The notes under the pieces: generated by a model
The model's database searches: none
What the model was told of the DNA's origin: nothing
What the model saw: the letters and a program-made list of their open reading frames with translations, nothing else
Position numbers and translations under genes: made by a program
Part shown: positions 61,513-64,000 of the stretch, piece after piece
How positions within the stretch are numbered: position 1 is the stretch's first letter
Layout of the letters: the number at the start of each line of letters is the position of its first letter
Assembly (NCBI GenBank): GCA_965279285.1
Contig: OZ257147.1
Location: forward strand, 248,001 to 312,000
DNA length: 64,000 nt
Direction of reading: 5' to 3'
Origin: G965279335 sp965279285
GTDB lineage: Bacteria; Pseudomonadota; Gammaproteobacteria; DSM-16500

Positions 61513-62400
61513 TCAATTACCCGCAAGCCACGTTATGATGGCTGAAAAATCTTTCTCTCCAAACCCCTGCTGTACAAATAAACTATATAACTCCGCAGCT
61601 TGTGACCCCAGAGGAATACTAGCAGCAACACTTTCAGCTGCTTGTTGACCTAAACGTAAATCTTTCAACATCATTTTTGCCATAAAACCAGGCGCATAAT
61701 TTTTATTGGCTGGCGCAGTCGGAACAATACCAGGAACAGGACAATAACTTGTCATGGACCAACACTGCCCTGTTGCATTTGAACTAATTTCAAAAAATTT
61801 CTTTGCATCTAATCCTAATTTTTCTGCCAAAGTAAACGCTTCACAAACACCAATCATGGAAATGCCTAATAATAAATTATTACAAATTTTTGCAGCCTGG
61901 CCCGCTCCAGATGCACCAGCATGAATAATTTTTTTACCCATCTTTTCCAATACCGGTTTTGCTCGTTGAAAAATGCGCTCTTCACCACCCACCATGAGTG
62001 TTAAACTACCTGTCTCTGCTGCAACTACACCACCCGAAACGGGCGCATCAACCATATCAATATTAGAGTTTTTTGCGATGCTATGTAAACTACGCGTCGT
62101 GACAATATCAATCGAAGAACAATCAATATAAAGCGTACCTTTTTTTGCAAATTGAAATAATCCACCTTCAGATAAACACACTTTACTTACTTGCTCACCT
62201 GTTTGTAACATGGTAATCCAAACATCCGCATCCTCTGCAGCATCACGCAATGTCGTTGCTGCTTTAGCGCCAAGAGCAACTAATGAATCAACTGCTTCAG
62301 GAACGATATCATAAACTTTAACACTGTATCCGGCAGCTAATAAATTTTTTGCCATTGGATGACCCATATGGCCTAAACCAATAAAACTAATTTTTGTCAT
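61513..62400 (-). CDS. mmsB: 3-hydroxyisobutyrate dehydrogenase
   Basis: 295 residues. GLGHMGHPMAKNLLAAGY is the NAD-binding motif; DAPVSGGVVAAETGSLTLMV (~122) is the family substrate-binding signature, and GAGQAAKICNNLLL (~170) holds the catalytic Lys. It oxidises 3-hydroxyisobutyrate to methylmalonate semialdehyde in valine breakdown. ATG 62400 follows AAGGAATTTTAT. A HMG-CoA lyase gene lies upstream on the same strand. Confidence 0.92.
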   Translation of the reverse strand: MTKISFIGLGHMGHPMAKNLLAAGYSVKVYDIVPEAVDSLVALGAKAATTLRDAAEDADVWITMLQTGEQVSKVCLSEGGLFQFAKKGTLYIDCSSIDIVTTRSLHSIAKNSNIDMVDAPVSGGVVAAETGSLTLMVGGEERIFQRAKPVLEKMGKKIIHAGASGAGQAAKICNNLLLGISMIGVCEAFTLAEKLGLDAKKFFEISSNATGQCWSMTSYCPVPGIVPTAPANKNYAPGFMAKMMLKDLRLGQQAAESVAASIPLGSQAAELYSLFVQQGFGEKDFSAIITWLAGN

Positions 62401-62490
62401 ATAAAATTCCTTTATCACTTATCAAAACTAATGCGTAGGCATACCAAAATCAGCTTACCTTGAATAAAATGTGGGACAGGATATGACATA

Positions 62491-63390
62491 TTACTTTCCT
62501 TTATGCGCTAAACTTACTTTTGAACGCGTTTGACAGCCTATAAATCCCGTAATAAATTTTCCAACAGCAATTAATTTTTCTAAATCAATACCGGTCTGAA
62601 TATTTAAACCATTTAATAAATAAACAACATCTTCCGTCGCTACATTCCCCGAAGATCCTTGCGCATACGGGCATCCCCCTAGTCCAGACACAGAGCTATC
62701 AATAACTTGAATTCCATGTTCGAGAGCAACATAAATATTAGTTAAGGCTTGGCCATAGGTATCATGAAAATGTACCGCCAATGACTGGCTATTCACTTTT
62801 TCCATAACACTTTGTAGCATTTTTTGCGTATTTAATGGTGTTCCAACGCCAATCGTATCGCCGAGAGAAATTTCATAACAACCCAAAATAATTAACTTTT
62901 CAGCAAGTTCTGCTACTGCTTTAGGGTTAATATAGCCTTCATAAGGACACCCTAATACACACGATATATAAGCACGTACTGGAATGTTATTTTTAGCTGC
63001 TGCTGCAGTAATATCAGCAATTTTCATTAAACTTTCAGCCACACTGCAATGCGTATTTTTTTGTGAAAATTTTTCTGAAGGTGTTGTAAATACGGCTATT
63101 TCTTTTACGCCAACAGCAAGCGCATTAGCAAAACCCTGCATATTGGGCACAAGTACGGGATAAGATACCTGCGGATTTTTTTGAATAGCTTGAAAAACTT
63201 CTGCATGATCTGCTAGTTGAGGAATCCATTTTGGTGACACAAAACTAGTCGTTTCGATCACTGATAAGCCAGTTGCAGATAATTGGTTAATAAATTCAAT
63301 TTTCACAGGCGTAGGAATAATTTTAGTTTCATTTTGTAAACCATCGCGCGGGCTTACTTCAACAATTTTTACCGCTGTAGACATTCCCAT
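62491..63390 (-). CDS. Hydroxymethylglutaryl-CoA lyase
   Basis: 299 residues. VEVSPRDGLQNE at the start (metal-binding Asp), ETTSFVSPKWIPQLADH, VHFHDTYGQALTN (~200) and the catalytic Cys in GLGGCPYAQGSSGNVATED (~235) are diagnostic. It splits HMG-CoA into acetoacetate and acetyl-CoA, completing leucine breakdown. With the acyl-CoA dehydrogenase and mmsB it forms a partial branched-chain amino acid catabolic set. The start may be the second ATG six bases downstream. Confidence 0.95.
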   Translation of the reverse strand: MGMSTAVKIVEVSPRDGLQNETKIIPTPVKIEFINQLSATGLSVIETTSFVSPKWIPQLADHAEVFQAIQKNPQVSYPVLVPNMQGFANALAVGVKEIAVFTTPSEKFSQKNTHCSVAESLMKIADITAAAAKNNIPVRAYISCVLGCPYEGYINPKAVAELAEKLIILGCYEISLGDTIGVGTPLNTQKMLQSVMEKVNSQSLAVHFHDTYGQALTNIYVALEHGIQVIDSSVSGLGGCPYAQGSSGNVATEDVVYLLNGLNIQTGIDLEKLIAVGKFITGFIGCQTRSKVSLAHKGK

Positions 63391-63600
63391 ATTAATACCT
63401 AAAAAATACTGGACTTAAGTATATCATAATTGTTACGAATACTAATAACAGCTATAAAATCCACTATTATTCAGCTTATTAAAAAAAAGTTACTATTCTA
63501 GGCAAAGATAGTGTCTTTAATTACGCAAAATCAAAATTTATGTTTAAAAATTTGATGTATAATAAAAGAAAACAATTAGTTCAAAACGGAGGACCAAATA

Positions 63601-64000
63601 ATGAGGAAACTTCCCTATAAATACTCAACTATTGCCTCACTAGGCGTTGAATTAGAATTCCAAATAATAGACCCCATTACTTACGACATGATTTCTAAAG
63701 CCAAGGAAATCATGAGAAACACATACAAAAGCGTTTATAGCCAAATAATTAAGCCTGAAGTAACTCAAAGTATGATTGAAATTAATTCTTCAATTCATCT
63801 ATGTGCAAACGATATGTATACTGAATTATTAGAATTACAAGCATTTTTATTACAACAAGGAAAAATATTAGGTATTTGTTTTTCCGGTGGAGGAACACAT
63901 CCATTTCAAAAATGGATGCAACGAAAAATATTTCCTTCTAAAAGATTTAAAAATAAATTAAAACACTATCGTTATTTAACTAAAAATTCTACCGTATTCG
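63601..64000 (+). CDS. GCS2-type carboxylate-amine ligase (YbdK-like), 5' part
   Basis: ATG 63601 follows CGGAGGACCAAATA and opens 133 codons to the window edge. LGVELEFQIIDPITYDMIS, a Glu-containing start of the glutamate-cysteine ligase 2 family, is followed by IKPEVTQSMIEINSS (~65) and GICFSGGGTHPFQKW (~100), both family signatures. YbdK-type enzymes have weak glutamate-cysteine ligase activity; their true substrates are uncertain. The C-terminal two thirds are outside the window. Confidence 0.85.
   Translation, partial: MRKLPYKYSTIASLGVELEFQIIDPITYDMISKAKEIMRNTYKSVYSQIIKPEVTQSMIEINSSIHLCANDMYTELLELQAFLLQQGKILGICFSGGGTHPFQKWMQRKIFPSKRFKNKLKHYRYLTKNSTVF

Noticed and set aside
61409..61648. 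Reading frame starting MVGTLRFAHPTFD
   Set aside because: It is a translation of the GGTGGGC repeat and then antisense to mmsB. Similar MVGTLRFAHP frames occur wherever the repeat lies; none is a gene.
1..64000. tRNA or rRNA genes
   Set aside because: I scanned the gaps for tRNA-like T-loop and acceptor patterns and for conserved rRNA blocks and found none. A covariance-model scan would be needed to exclude them fully.

Overview
The window is AT-rich, densely coded DNA from a gammaproteobacterium, most likely one of the Legionellales (Legionella/Coxiella/Berkiella-like, host-associated). This rests on a gammaproteobacterial 6S RNA, a Mip-like FKBP isomerase, type IV pilus genes, and many lineage-specific proteins that look like secreted effectors: Ser/Ala-rich tails, coiled coils, a lipase-like protein, and one protein ending in a eukaryotic-style CaaX box. 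No secretion-system gene lies in the window, so effector status is inference. I saw no rRNA, tRNA, prophage or CRISPR array.

Layout. 0-2.4 kb: two membrane-anchored GGDEF proteins. 2.5-10.4 kb: an accessory block with two full-length paralogues and one remnant of an unrecognised family, an NYN-domain gene behind a leader with an intrinsic terminator, and a HipT-like kinase gene split by a 1.84-kb insertion sequence, followed by an intact HipS-HTH protein. 10.4-17.4 kb: a minus-strand cell-surface glycan cluster (epimerase, FAD oxidoreductase, GT2, two methyltransferases, GT-C membrane transferase). 17.5-28.4 kb: housekeeping genes (flavoprotein, ferrochelatase, RRM protein, M15 peptidase, lytic transglycosylase, desaturase, 6S RNA, Dus) plus a large lipase-like candidate effector. 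28.4-36.1 kb: an intact hipBA module with three matching operators, FKBP, DUF3800, arfB, cytochrome b561, sodC and an atypical Fic protein with phased promoter repeats. 36.1-42.5 kb: two unknown proteins, pilA/pilT, and a group II intron. 42.5-53.2 kb: transporters (three APC permeases, a DAACS symporter, a VIT1/CCC1 protein, a CPA2 antiporter). 53.2-64 kb: an unknown membrane protein, a phosphopantetheinyl transferase, lysA, branched-chain amino acid catabolism genes (acyl-CoA dehydrogenase, 3-hydroxyisobutyrate dehydrogenase, HMG-CoA lyase), three coiled-coil unknowns and the start of a GCS2-type ligase.

The most distinctive non-coding feature is a dense population of palindromic elements in the gaps: about 15 copies of a GGTGGGCACGCTGCGC-type hairpin and several unrelated cores that share the outer ends GTAACTATTCAG. 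Their arms differ between copies but stay self-complementary within each copy. The HipT/HipS-HTH locus and hipBA are two separate Hip kinase modules; the first has lost its kinase but kept its DNA-binding partner.
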